Below, piece by piece: positions 1 through 10,457 of a stretch of DNA of 64,000 nt; position 1 is the stretch's first letter; each line of letters opens with the position of its first letter. This stretch comes from Ciborinia camelliae (lineage: Eukaryota > Ascomycota > Leotiomycetes > Helotiales > Sclerotiniaceae). The stretch covers positions 1,967,359 to 2,031,358 of the forward strand of contig JANPYM010000009.1 in NCBI GenBank assembly GCA_025890175.1, written 5' to 3'. The notes beneath the pieces are model-generated. The model had not been told where the DNA came from. It saw nothing but the letters and a program-made list of their open reading frames with translations, and did not search any database. The position numbers and the translations under genes were made by a program.

Positions 1-504
1 AATGAAACTCCACCAGTAACCACCCCACTCGCGAACTGGATTTTTAGTTTTATCTCTGGCTAGATTTTGAGACTACCTAGTTTAAGAGATTGTGCTTTAG
101 AAGTCAATTTTGGGGTTTGTTTGGGGTTTGTTTGGGAGTGATGAGGAGAGGATCAGAAGCCACTTGGGGAGTCAGGGTGAGATCTGTGTCAAGAAGCAGA
201 AAGAGCGTATTCGATACCCGGAAAATGCAACAGAATCGAATCCGACTTTTGTTTATGTGATATGTATACAGCGTAGGTCAATTCTACAGCACTGAAATCC
301 CCTACAACTCTCTGATTGATTTATATAAGAAAATGAACACAAGTTTGAGTAGGAGATAGCCAAGGGCACTTACCGCGTATAAAGTACAACGAAAGGCACC
401 TTTCCTGCTCAGAGGGGATATTATATTTTCCTAATTCCTAGTAGTACAGTGAAGATCCATTTCCGCTTTTTAATTTCATTTCATTTTGATCCCAATAGTC
501 ATAA
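1..504. other. Gene-free segment at window edge
   Basis: This lies downstream of the prohibitin gene and probably carries its 3' UTR. Only short open frames without recognisable protein character are visible. Nothing else is supported. Confidence 0.5.
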
Positions 505-1396
505 TCATCTCAAGCCAAGCAAAAACTTTCCACCACCTTCTTTGCCACCCTCACCACCGCCGGGTAGGTAAGTGACATTAGGATTGCCTGCCAACGTCTG
601 CGCAATTTCCCTACTGGCCTCAATTCTTCGAATCATGATCAGACCATCTCCTGCCTTTGCAACAGCCTTGCTAATAGTCTCTGCACTCTCTGCTTCACCC
701 TCTGCACGGATAACGTTGGCCTGTCTCTCCTGCTCTGCCTTCTCGACAATGAACCTCGCTCTTTCGGCATCTTGTTGAGCAATCTGCTTTTGTTCGACGG
801 CGCGAGTGAACTCTTTACCGAATGTCATGTGGGTAATTGAGACATCCTCAAGTGCGATGTTGAACTCCTGAGCACGCTTTAGGAGATCTGATCGAATACG
901 GTTGCTGACTGCTTCACGCTGGGTGATAAGCTCAGCGGCATCGAACTGAGCGACGATGGACTTGAGGACTTCGTTTCCGATGGAGGGGAGAACTCTCTCG
1001 TCATAATCTTGACCCAAGTTCTATTATATGTTAGCATCCCAACTATTTGCAACAACGGAACAAGAGGGGACAAACCTGGTAAATCTTAGGTAGCTGTTGG
1101 ACCTCAGGTCTGTGTAGAACTCTCAATGTCAAGCTGACCATCTGCAAATCCTTACTTCCCGTTGTTGTCGAAATGTTTCTTGGCTTCGTGCGTACATCAT
1201 AGATGATGCTTCTTTGTAACCAAGGAATCAGAAAATGTGTGCCCTCATTCACGACTGTCTCCTTGACTCCGGACAAACGATCGAAGATAACTGCTCGACT
1301 ACCACCCTTTACATCGTATATGGAGGATTGAACGACTGCAGCACCGAATCCCAAAGGGACGATGAACTTGTAGAGGTTATTCAAGGATTGCGCCAT
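505..1396 (-). CDS. PHB1: Prohibitin 1
   Basis: Inner-membrane protein that forms the large ring complex with prohibitin 2, acting as a chaperone and scaffold for respiratory-chain proteins and regulating the m-AAA protease. Two exons, 1076-1396 and 505-1020, are separated by a 55-bp intron (1021-1075), giving 278 residues, usual for the family. A hydrophobic N-terminal anchor (about residues 8-25) precedes the SPFH/Band 7 domain. Near-invariant blocks include [41 protein letters not shown] and [10 protein letters not shown]. The coiled-coil C-terminus ends with a Gly/Lys-rich tail. The YDVKGG block and the C-terminus fit prohibitin 1 rather than prohibitin 2, which has a longer Gly-rich N-terminus. 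The start is the first ATG giving the conserved N-terminus. It diverges from QCR8. Confidence 0.96.
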
Positions 1397-1657
1397 CTGG
1401 AATATTGTCTTTTGGGTGGTGGAAATGAAGATGTGTGGATATACTTTTCGAAGGCGGGATGTCTAGAAGCTCAGTGCGGAGTGAGGCTCACTGCAGCTTG
1501 ACATTTTTGGAGGAATTTCGCGCTAGTAGCGACAGGGATATCGGATGATAGCTTGGCGACAATGAGCCGATGTCCGACTTCTTGGATTAGAACTTCTACT
1601 TTTACGAATACTACCTACCCATTGAATCTTCAGTTGGCATTTCGCACATTATTCAAA
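1397..1657. promoter_or_regulatory. Bidirectional promoter region PHB1/QCR8
   Basis: This 261-bp stretch separates the start codons of two divergent genes for mitochondrial inner-membrane proteins, so both promoters and 5' UTRs must fit here. No specific factor site was identified. A shared promoter is inferred from spacing only. Confidence 0.55.
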
Positions 1658-2380
1658 ATGAGACCTACTTCAATTCTGAGATCTGGCGGTGACGGAGAGA
1701 TTGGCAAGTATGGAAAGTGAGTATTCCCAGTGGGTTTTCTGTGTGAATGAGAAAGAATCTTCACGGATCTTCACGGGTAGCCAGCCAGATAATTATAAGA
1801 GCACGGGAAAGTTATGGCCTTCAAAATGCACGGCATGCTAATGTTTATTCTGACAGATACCTTGGTGGATGGGGTAACTTGGGTGAGTCCAAAGAGCCTT
1901 TCCTTCGATTGTCCGGCCTTCCTGTTGTCGCGGCAACATTTGGCACATCTTGACACACGACCTCAACGAGACACAAAGGGGAGACTAGACGGGGAGAATG
2001 GGATGACTAGAGCAGAAAGCGACAGCACGAGATAAATTATGCTAGTCAAGCAACGAGGAGGAAGAGTTGGCTGATAGTGGGATACACAGGCTCCCAACCC
2101 CAGAAGGGTGTCGCATCATACGCACTCAGCGCAAACCGTCAACGTCCTTTTGCCGGCGCTTTGAACGCAGCTATCTTCAACACCTGGAGACGATTCCGTG
2201 GTCAAGTCCTTTACGTTGCACCACCATTTATTATTGCATACACTGCCATGGAATGGGCTATTGAGAGGTTTGTCTTGTTGTTGGCAGTACAACCTACATT
2301 GCGTTCTAACTAGCTTTGATAGAAATGAATACTTGAACTCTAAGCCAGGGAGATTGGAATTCGGCGGTGGGGAGGAATAG
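1658..2380 (+). CDS. QCR8: Cytochrome bc1 complex subunit 8
   Basis: Small single-span subunit of respiratory complex III, contacting cytochrome b near the ubiquinone site. Four exons are supported: 1658-1716, 1857-1882, 2090-2266/2267 and 2323-2380, summing to 106 residues. Exon 2 is only 26 nt and encodes most of the conserved LGGWGNLG segment. Exon 3 carries QKGVASYALSANRQ and the WRRFRGQVLYVAPP block leading into the transmembrane helix. Exon 4 ends with NEYLNSKPGR, the family C-terminus. The MRPT start matches my recollection of other filamentous fungi. An alternative acceptor at 2077 would add four residues in frame. No single open frame covers the gene, so automated annotation could miss it. 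Confidence 0.92.
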
Positions 2381-2984
2381 AGCCAGTAAAGTACATGGCC
2401 ACATGCTAAGCAGTATTCGGTGATGCGCTTCCGCTAATCCTCCAAATCAAAGAAGTTTGGCGGTTATGCGAACATGCGAAAGTCGAGGAAGGAATTGGGG
2501 TGTACAGTATTAGACTGGGATTTGGCAATGCATCATGGTTTCTGAAACTATCTCTATGCAGGCAGCGTGTGTGATTTTTGCAATTTGTGAAGGCGTTTCG
2601 AAGTGGTGATCGAGGCATGAATAGGGTAACATTGAAAGAATAGATCCAGATATGATAGATATAACTCTTCTCTTCACATCCGTAACGAAACTCCAAATCC
2701 CATGCCAAAAATTTAATATTCAATAGTTCAAGAGCATAATTATTTGTCAATTCAATTCCGTTTGGCCAGACGTGCCCAAGCTGCATTGATTTTGATCGAT
2801 TTTTTGATAGAAGCTCCAAATCTAGTCTAGCGCGAATTGACCCGCCGAACATTTTGTAAAAAAGTTCTGAACCCTCAAGCCCGAATTTCATCGCAAAACA
2901 ACAAAATTACCCAATTACCACCACCAACAATTTTGAATTATACGTTAAATATTCTTTCGAAAGTAAAAGTTTAGAATATTCATA
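2381..2984. other. QCR8-NHP2 intergenic region
   Basis: About 600 bp between two same-strand genes, holding the QCR8 3' UTR and the NHP2 promoter. A 161-codon minus-strand frame (2406-2891) lacks family motifs, introns or compositional support and is treated as chance. The last 100 bp are AC-rich and AT-rich, as in promoters of highly expressed fungal genes. Confidence 0.5.
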
Positions 2985-3754
2985 ATGGGCAAAGATAAAT
3001 CCGAAAAGCGCGACAAGAAGGAGAAGAAGGAGAAGAGAAGTGAAGTCGATGGTGTCAAGAAATCTTCCAAGAAGGACAAGAAGGTCAAGCTTAGCGAAGA
3101 AAATGTAGCTGCTGCTATCGCGGAAGTTACCAAGGAGCCAGAGGTTGTTGAGATGGATATTGTGGTTGAGGATAAGGAAGGTGCAGCTGTCGAGATCAAA
3201 CCAGTAGGAGCATTGGTTCCTTTCGCAAACCCATTGGCCGATGAGAAGGTCGCAAAGAAGGTGCTCAAAAGTGTTAAGAAAGGTAAATCGCTCTTTCCAA
3301 TTGTTTTGTCGTCCACATTGTATTGTGGACGCATCGCAATCCCCGTGAAAAATAAGAATACTAATTGGTGTGTCCGGTCGTAGCTGCCAAAAACAAAACC
3401 CTCAAGCGCGGTGTTAAGGAAGTCGTCAAAGCTCTACGCAAATCTCCTCAAGGTGCCAGCAATACTGTTTTCCCCGGTGTTGTCATCCTCGCTGCAGACA
3501 TTTCGCCAATGGACGTCATTTCTCACATTCCAATCTTGTGCGAAGATCACAATGTACCATACATCTTCGTTACCAGCAGAGCCGAGTTGGGAGCAGCAGG
3601 CAACACAAAGAGACCTACGAGTGTGGTAATGGTCACAGAGGCTAGGTCGGGCGCGAAGAAGGCCGAGAAGATTGAGGGCGAGGAAGAATTCAAGGATGTC
3701 TACAAGGATTTGGTTAAGGTTGTGGAGAAGGAGGGCAGGAATGTCAGAGTATAA
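2985..3754 (+). CDS. NHP2: H/ACA snoRNP core protein NHP2
   Basis: Nucleolar L7Ae-family RNA-binding protein of the H/ACA pseudouridylation complex, needed for rRNA pseudouridylation and telomerase RNA stability. Exons 2985-3282 and 3384-3754 flank a 101-bp intron, giving 222 residues. The N-terminal third is a Lys/Glu-rich tail with many KK motifs. The L7Ae fold starts near KTLKRGVKEVVKALRK and includes GVVILAADISPMDVISHIPILCE and the NVPYIFV strand, followed by the SRAELG loop. The tail makes it longer than the yeast protein (about 155 residues), as I recall for Pezizomycotina. 15.5K/SNU13 is the nearest alternative, but it is short and lacks this basic tail. Confidence 0.95.
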
Positions 3755-4074
3755 GGACAGAGACGTTGGGGAAAAAAACTTTCTGCTTGTGGGTTGGCTA
3801 CAGTTGCACTTTTCGGCTGTATCATATTAAGAGCATGTCTTACCGTGCTTGGACATTACAATGGCGTTCTTGAGTATGGGTAGGGTTAGGAATAAAGAAA
3901 ATGTTCGATTCTAATTCAACTTTTGTGCAGAACAAATGCATGGTGATACTTGGGTTTCTATCCTCTGATTATTTGCTAAAGTCACGCAGGCTTTCTATAT
4001 CTACAGTATTAAGGTGCAACGTTCTCAGCGCTTGAGTCCTCAGGCTTTCTCTCCATCCTCGTCTTCCCCATTAA
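3755..4074. other. Short convergent intergenic region
   Basis: This 320-bp AT-rich segment lies between convergent genes (NHP2 plus strand, the next gene minus strand) and must hold both 3' UTRs. AATAAAG at about 3891 is a plausible polyadenylation signal for NHP2. Nothing else was seen. Confidence 0.45.
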
Positions 4075-6833
4075 TTAGTTGCCTGTAGGCGGTGCGGGGA
4101 TCTTGTATTCTTCTGCTGTGTAGACTTCTTGAGTCATTTTCTCTTCGACTGGCGAACTTGGGCCAGCACGAGTATAGTCACTCATATCTGAGCCAGCATC
4201 GCTGCGATTATTCCAATCATCCAATGACATGTCCTGTTCATTCTTCTTTGCTTGCGGTGGTAGAGTTTCAGTAGTTGCTCTCAATGTTCCGTGTTGTTCG
4301 TTGACATGCATCTGTTCGTTGGCGTGCTTCTCTTCACTTGGCGTTTCCTCCCAATCTCCATCATAACCACGATCAATCTCGGCCTCTGCTTCCCGAAGTT
4401 CCTCTGTCCATCCCTGCACTTTCTCGGTCTCCTCCGCTACCGCCTCGAAGAATATCTCCACTGCCTTAATCTTCGAAACCAAAGGCGTGTCGCTTTCCAA
4501 TTTTCCCAAAAGCTCATCTTTGATATCCGCAGAATGCTTCAGTTCTTCCTCCAGTCGTCTATCTCTCTCTGGCAGATCCAACAAAGTTTGCTCGGCTTGG
4601 CTTCGCTTTTCTTGTTCCTCTCTCTCCTCCATTGCTCCTAGTTCTGCAGCGTCCAAAACTGCCAATCTCTCTCCCACATCAGCCATATCTATATGAATAC
4701 ATGGTCGATTATTGCTAGTGTCATGGCCAGAATTGGGTTCTTCTGTGTCAACCTCATCCTTGGTGGTATCACCCTTTGCACTTGAAAGTGTGTTGCTATC
4801 GCGGTCAGTAGTATGGGTTCCTGCATCTAGCTTCTCTTGCGCTTCGTTGCTCAATGATTCTACTTCGCATCCGCACAGTGGTCTCTCCCCATCCAGATCC
4901 GAATCACCATCTTCCACGGGATAGACTTCTTTTGGTTGCTTCCTGTGCTTGGCTAAGAGTGCTTCGGCATAATTACTGATAAGTAGATCGGATCGTTCTT
5001 CAGCGCTGAGTCCTTCAACTCTAGGAGCCAACTCATTTTCATCAGCCTTGTCTTGCGGGAGGGGGGGAAGTGGCCGCGTGGGCGGTGCTGTTGGTGCCAT
5101 GCTGTATAGATTGGTCCTCGCAGGATTCATCGAAGTCCCATCTAATAACGGAGAGACTACGGGAAATTCAATGGCATTCGGTGTATCGGGTGACTTTCTT
5201 GCAGAATACCAATATCTAGAACTTTGAGTCGGAGCAGTGTCTTCGCTGGTAGTAAGTTTCTCTCGTCCCCAATACCATGTCGTAGGCTCGCTTTGTCGTA
5301 CTCGAAGAGCAGACTCGTGGTCAATGGCAAGCTTGTTTGTCTTTGTTTGACGTACAGTGTCTTGAACAGTGGTATATTGATCGGGTTTTACCTGTGGAGC
5401 GGTATCCTGACCAGTAGGAATTCTGCCGGCATTAACTTGAAGAGTAGAACCCTGACCAGTAGCAGGTGTGCCCGATTTTAATTGAGGTGCAGCGTCTTGG
5501 CCAGTAGTAGATCGATCTGTCTGTATCTGAGTAGTGGTATCTTGGCCAATCTGATCATGAGGAAGTTGCTCTGAAGGTGACTGTAAAGCCATATCTTGTC
5601 CAGTGAGAGATCCGTCCAGTCTTGTTTGAGATTCGGTGTCTTGATCAGTAATATATTGATCCGGTCGCATTTGAGGAGTTGTATGCTGATCGGTCTTATC
5701 AGTACTAAGTCGATCTGTAAATATCTGCGAAGCTGTATCTTGCTCGAGAAGAAATCCGTTCAGTCTTAGTTGAGGAATAGCATCTTCACCAGCCCTATAT
5801 CGATATGAATGTACTCGAGACGCAATATCCTTATCGGTCTGATCAGTAGTAGATCGATTCGGAAGTATCTGCGGAGCAGGACCTTGGCCAGCAGCATTTT
5901 TCTTTCGGTTTGAAATGACGTTTAAGAAACGACCCGCACTGAGTCTAACTTCCTCCGCTGTCACTTTCGTGGGAGAAACCCACTCTTTTTTACCATTCTG
6001 GGGCCAAAACTTCAATACTTTTTGATCTCCGCCATCGTTCCCATCTTCACCATACATCATGTCTCGATATTGTAGGATGTAGTCAGTTCTCTGTCCTGCT
6101 TCCACCAACTTCAGCTCGACGTTTGATTTTACTTCCCAGAGCTGCACAACCAGTTTCTCCAAGGCACCTGTTGTCCAAGATCCTTCCCAATGACCCCTTC
6201 TTGGCCAAACCTCGGCGCTGATCGAATTATCCCAAACCCATTTCTTAGGCAAGCCCCAGCGCTGATTAAAAATAAGCTGTTCTCCAACCACCTCCAGCCA
6301 ATATTTTAATCTTCCAACATGGACTTGTAATTCTTCAAGCCATTCGTTGCGTTCTGTCTTGCGCAAATAGAGCTTATCATGTTCTACATAGACATTTTGT
6401 CCAGGTCCTTTCGTCAGTAATTCAGACTCATTCAATACTTTCATACAGCTATCCGTGAAAAACTCCTGTGTTGAACTTGATCCGTATCCAATTAAGAGCC
6501 ATCTTAATAAAATTAAAGAGCTGATAGTATGATGTTCCAGATTTCCCCCAAGTTGATATCCTTCTTGCATGCCAAAAATACAAGTAACATTGCTGGCTAT
6601 ACTTGAGGAAGTAATGCGTCCATGTTCGAGTGCTTTGTTGATTGTTTGTCTGAATTCAGGATAAGATGTATGTTGCAAAAGCTCATCAACGAGAACATGG
6701 TCTAGCCATGTTGTCCTTGTGGATTCTTCTTGTACTGGACTTGTTAAAAAGATTTCAAAAAAATATTGTTGGAGGTCTGCTTACCGAGAATTGGAAAGGG
6801 GCTATGGGGTGTTTCCAAATCGATTCTCTCCAT
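4075..6833 (-). CDS. Large repeat-containing protein of unknown function
   Basis: I do not recognise this protein. A long open frame extends upstream to an acceptor at 6728/6729. A 49-nt first exon (6785-6833) begins with ATG, has a clean GTAAGC donor and a 56-bp intron containing TTAAC, giving about 900 residues. Residues 1-290 look globular, with Trp-rich stretches such as WGLPKKWVWDNS and WPRRGHWEGSW. Next comes a 15-residue degenerate tandem repeat built on TGQDxAPQ. The C-terminal third is strongly acidic and partly coiled-coil (for example ELGAMEEREEQEKRSQ), with a proline run before it. No transmembrane segment or catalytic motif is evident. It is probably a lineage-restricted, largely disordered cytoplasmic or nuclear protein. 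Confidence 0.8.
5270..5895 (-). repeat. Degenerate 15-residue coding tandem repeat
   Basis: Inside the unknown 900-residue protein, roughly ten copies of a 15-codon unit follow each other, with consensus T-G-Q-D-T-A-P-Q-x-(K/R)-x-(D/G)-x-x-x. Consecutive copies start TGQDAAPQ, TGQGSTLQ, TGQDTAPQ and TVQDTVRQ. Some units are extended by about three residues (TDQT/HDQI insertions). Divergence is enough that the DNA no longer looks like an exact minisatellite. Confidence 0.8.
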
Positions 6834-8185
6834 ATTTACCAAGTCTGCAAGGAGAAATGATGTTTATATTGTTTGTAGTGTTTAAGCACAAGGAGCCTTT
6901 GATTATTGGATGTGCTTTGAGCTGGTGCTTGAAAAATAAAATTTCTGAATATGTGTTGAGGTTGTAAGAGGTGTTGAAAAAAAGAAAGTAAAAAAAGAAA
7001 ATACTTTTAAGTAGGTACTTATGATGGACCCAACCCAAAGTCTCGGGCTAGCAAGTCTACGCAATACAATCACAATCATGTACTCTTTTTAAAGGTGTGA
7101 ATAATATTTTTTGACGCTAAGTACAAACAGTTCCCTCTGTGAATACTCTACTCTGAAGGAATAAATACTTTACTAGTTATGCTTGTTAACCTCAAAACAA
7201 TCTTTTATGGAGTGATCAAAAAGACATCCTCTTATTCAGAACTGGTATCACTCCAAAATTACTACTATACAAACATTGAAAATCCCTTTGGGTCAAAACT
7301 ACAGGTTGGGACTGGTAACCTCTGTTTTCTTGGCTATGATCTCTGTTTGACTGACTGTAGCCTTCATCCTCACTGGCACCTTTATCATCCACAGTATGCT
7401 TGCCCTTAGCAGTGGGTGTGTTCTCAGCAACAGAACCATCTTCAGAAGTCTTGTCCTCAGAAGTCTCTGAATCATAAACAGACTCCTCCTCAGGGTTTCC
7501 ACTAGTCCAGACTGCAACCTGACAATCAAAAACTTCTTGATTCTTAAATCCAAGTAAAACATTCAAATTATTTGAAATACTTAGTTTACTTAGGATATTA
7601 AATTGCAACCAAATGTTTACAGCTTTTGAACCTTTCAAAAATCACATCTAGTCTGCCAGTCCGGACTATTGGATACCCTTGCTAAACTCATCCTCCCAAA
7701 CAGACTCCTTTTTACCCCCAAGACCCAATGCAACAGCATTTTGCTACCAGATGAATAAGCTCCCTCTCATTATTCATGCTAGTATCGAACTTCAAAGTCT
7801 GTTTGGATATTTTCACTGAATATCTTGAATTTAGGGTTTAGAAGATAGATTTAGACACAGGAATGAAGAACATTGGATCAAGGAGACTCAACGAAGAGTT
7901 CTTGCGGGAAGTAGATGGTGTGAGGGGAAGCAACCTGAATAAGGTATTGCTGAAATGTAGAGGTGGCAAATACAGATTTCCCCAAAAAGATTAGAACAAT
8001 GTAAGGTACGATATTTTTTGAGGATATATTTGTATTTATGTGAGACTTATGGTAAGAGTGCATTTGGATAGAATATTCTTTCCTCGTAAAGTTGTTGATA
8101 TGCTCCCCTTGAGAAAGCACGTACGGTGTATAATTTTTATTGACTAGATTGGGAGGGGTATTTTTAACATCGAAACAAACGTCTA
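6834..8185. other. AT-rich intergenic region with gene-like debris
   Basis: About 1.35 kb, markedly AT-rich, between the start of the repeat protein and the stop of GEP3. Within it, 7216-7770 holds acidic coding-like segments described separately. The rest shows no gene, tRNA or repeat I can support. Confidence 0.5.
7216..7770 (-). pseudogene. Possible degraded or unmodelled gene fragment
   Basis: A 140-codon minus-strand frame (7216-7638) contains an acidic, Ser/Thr-rich segment (VYDSETSEDKTSEDG, GASEDEGYSQSN) that looks like real coding sequence, flanked by AT-rich low-quality ends. Further upstream, about 7670-7745, another frame reads NAVALGLGGKKESVWEDEF before a stop. The two pieces are in different frames, with no clean donor and acceptor joining them. 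This could be a decayed gene or transposon-derived fragment, or a small gene with unseen introns. No family is recognised. Confidence 0.3.
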
Positions 8186-10231
8186 CTATGCTCTTGCTGC
8201 ATTTGCCCTGGCCCTCCTTGACTTCTCCACACCCTTCATACTACGCGGTGGCCTAGCTTTAGTCTTGGAGGGTTTCTTCGCGTTGAGCATCCATGCATTC
8301 ATTGGTCTCCTAGCAGCGATGAATTTTCCTTCGGGGGTAAATACTTCTACCGATGGCCACGCCATTTCATCTGCTGCTTCCTCGTCTGCCCATCCCCAAG
8401 TTTGATCATCCGCCCTATCATATTTGGCTGGCTCTGCCTTCAAGAGACGGCTCTTACTCACTTGCGCAACAAGCTCAACCCATCCACACCCCTCGATCAA
8501 GAGATCAGTAGATAAAATCTGGAATGGGAGTTGAGCGACTTTGCCTTTATCAACCAATGAATTGGTGGCTGGCCCTATGCGTGCCTTCGTTACATCCCAT
8601 CTCAGAGGGAAAACGCCAGCGGAAGCGATCTTCTCCTCAGTTCCAGGAAGGGTAATGTTATCAATGAATGGTTCTTTACCTCTACTCTGCATGACGATAG
8701 CCTTTTCAGTGGACGTCAAATGAGGTTTCGGGTCCATAGATGTGAAAGCATAAGCCATCATAATAATATCTGGATCCACGGGTGTAATCCTGATGAGACC
8801 CCCGCCTAGTACCAGTGATTGGCCAGGCTTCATCACTTTCTGTTCTGGCTTTACCCGAGTTTTCATTACAAGTGAATTCCGATGCGCTGGCTGAACGTGA
8901 AGCTCGAGTTCACCCCGTGATATTCCGGGAAGATCAATAAGCTCCCCTTTTCCATTACCAAATGGCACTCGAATTGGCGATGCGGTCGTACCGGGTAGGG
9001 ACGATACGAGCGGCATCGATGGGTACGCTGTTTCCTTTTGTGCCGGAGGTAGAAGTGACATTGTGTCATCTGATTCGTCCTCTGGTAATTCATTCTCCAC
9101 CTCTCTTGGTTCTATCGCCATCGGCTTGTAAGAAACCATAGGCGAGAGAGCGTCATTAGTAACAATCGTATCCGTTTGTGCATCCATCAAAAGAGGTTCT
9201 CCAACTACCACCTCATTCTTTCCTCTACCTTTAGGAAACACCTCATGAAAAAGTCGACTCTTTCCCACATTAACCTTCCCCACCATCCAATTTCCCCCAC
9301 CCCTCTCAAAAATATCCTCCTTCAGCTTCGTCGTCCACCACCCCCTCTCCGCACTAACACACCTAACATTTCCCAAGCGAACCCCCTTTCCCGCCCTCCC
9401 CAACGCATCCCTCAACACACTCGTCAAATACGGCATCATTCCATCAACCAGCGCTTTTGTCGGCGCCAAAAGATCCGAGCGCGTGATTACGAAATCCACT
9501 TCCGTTTTCCGATCACTGTAGAATTTCCCTGCTTTTGAACGTCGGTTGTACGATCTCTGGGGCGTCACATTCAACGCTCTGGTCAGGGCGGGTATGAATG
9601 ACATGGGAAAGTCCGCGGCATCTATGATATGATAAATATGGTTGTATTTGTAGGGAGACTCAGAAATCGTTTGCTGGAGAGCTCGTACAGAAGGATGATA
9701 TATGGAAACGCCTGTTTGATGATTTTTGAGGTTGTGACAGCGATCGCATACCGGTGGCTCTACAGATATAGTTGTAGATGCAGGTTTCTCCATCCCCAAA
9801 GTTTCGAGAATGGTACTATCGACATTCTCCAGGGCCTTCTTGACTACCTCGTCTTCTGCTGTGGCTTTCGTCCTTTTCCCAGAATATGAGGTCCCTAGAT
9901 ATTCTTTAACCGACCTCCTGGTCAATGAATAAAAGCCCGCTTCATCTTGTACGGTTATCTGTGATAATGCACCGCATCCAGCGCATTGTGAAGGCAGCTT
10001 TGTTAGAGCTTGTTCTGTGACAATCGAGGAAGTTTCTGGTATTTCCTGAGCCTGCGACTGAATATATCTTCGATGTATTCGAACACTCTTTTGTGGTTGA
10101 TTGTGTGCTAGCTTCGAGGGTTGCAAGCTTCGCGCAAGTAGCGGGCAAAGAAAAGTAGGTATCTCAGCGACCGCACATTCTGCTTGCCGTGAGAATCTCA
10201 AGGCAAGTCTGCCAGAATTAGAGAGTGGCAT
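8186..10231 (-). CDS. GEP3: Circularly permuted mitochondrial GTPase GEP3/MTG3
   Basis: GTPase of the YlqF/YawG superfamily needed in yeast for mitochondrial ribosome (small subunit, 15S rRNA) maturation. It is one uninterrupted frame of 681 residues. A basic, Arg-rich N-terminus fits a mitochondrial targeting peptide. Zinc-binding pairs sit at C83/C86 and C162/C165. The GTPase motifs are in permuted order: the switch-like DAADFP at 204-209, the G4-like TRSD at 250-253, the P-loop GKVNVGKS at 318-325 and G3 DLPG at 433-436. The C-terminus is very basic, ending in an Arg/Ala-rich tail as in RNA-binding assembly GTPases. It is longer than yeast Gep3 (about 556 residues, from memory), mainly through an acidic linker after G1. 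It diverges from mL61. Confidence 0.92.
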   Translation of the reverse strand: MPLSNSGRLALRFSRQAECAVAEIPTFLCPLLARSLQPSKLAHNQPQKSVRIHRRYIQSQAQEIPETSSIVTEQALTKLPSQCAGCGALSQITVQDEAGFYSLTRRSVKEYLGTSYSGKRTKATAEDEVVKKALENVDSTILETLGMEKPASTTISVEPPVCDRCHNLKNHQTGVSIYHPSVRALQQTISESPYKYNHIYHIIDAADFPMSFIPALTRALNVTPQRSYNRRSKAGKFYSDRKTEVDFVITRSDLLAPTKALVDGMMPYLTSVLRDALGRAGKGVRLGNVRCVSAERGWWTTKLKEDIFERGGGNWMVGKVNVGKSRLFHEVFPKGRGKNEVVVGEPLLMDAQTDTIVTNDALSPMVSYKPMAIEPREVENELPEDESDDTMSLLPPAQKETAYPSMPLVSSLPGTTASPIRVPFGNGKGELIDLPGISRGELELHVQPAHRNSLVMKTRVKPEQKVMKPGQSLVLGGGLIRITPVDPDIIMMAYAFTSMDPKPHLTSTEKAIVMQSRGKEPFIDNITLPGTEEKIASAGVFPLRWDVTKARIGPATNSLVDKGKVAQLPFQILSTDLLIEGCGWVELVAQVSKSRLLKAEPAKYDRADDQTWGWADEEAADEMAWPSVEVFTPEGKFIAARRPMNAWMLNAKKPSKTKARPPRSMKGVEKSRRARANAARA

Positions 10232-10457
10232 ATCAATTTATTGTATGGCGCATCGTTTTCCAATCGTACGCAAACTCGCTGGATATTCGTCCCTCCAAAA
10301 AATAAATTTGGTCGGAGGTCGGAACTTCAAATCGACAAGGGTCAAATCCTAGTCTCAAAACCTCAGAAATATATTTACAAGCCAAGGTCCTACAAACCTC
10401 ACCCCACGATTCCATACAGTACATTTCATTTACTGTATCGACTGTCACATATTCAAG
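10232..10457. promoter_or_regulatory. Bidirectional promoter region GEP3/mL61
   Basis: A 226-bp spacer separates the start codons of two divergent mitochondrial translation genes. Antisense open frames across it are chance continuations. Shared control is inferred from spacing and related function; no factor site was identified. Confidence 0.55.

Noticed and set aside
2406..2891. 161-codon minus-strand frame between QCR8 and NHP2
   Set aside because: Low-complexity-free but no motif or hydropathy pattern of a protein, and it covers the NHP2 promoter; most likely chance.
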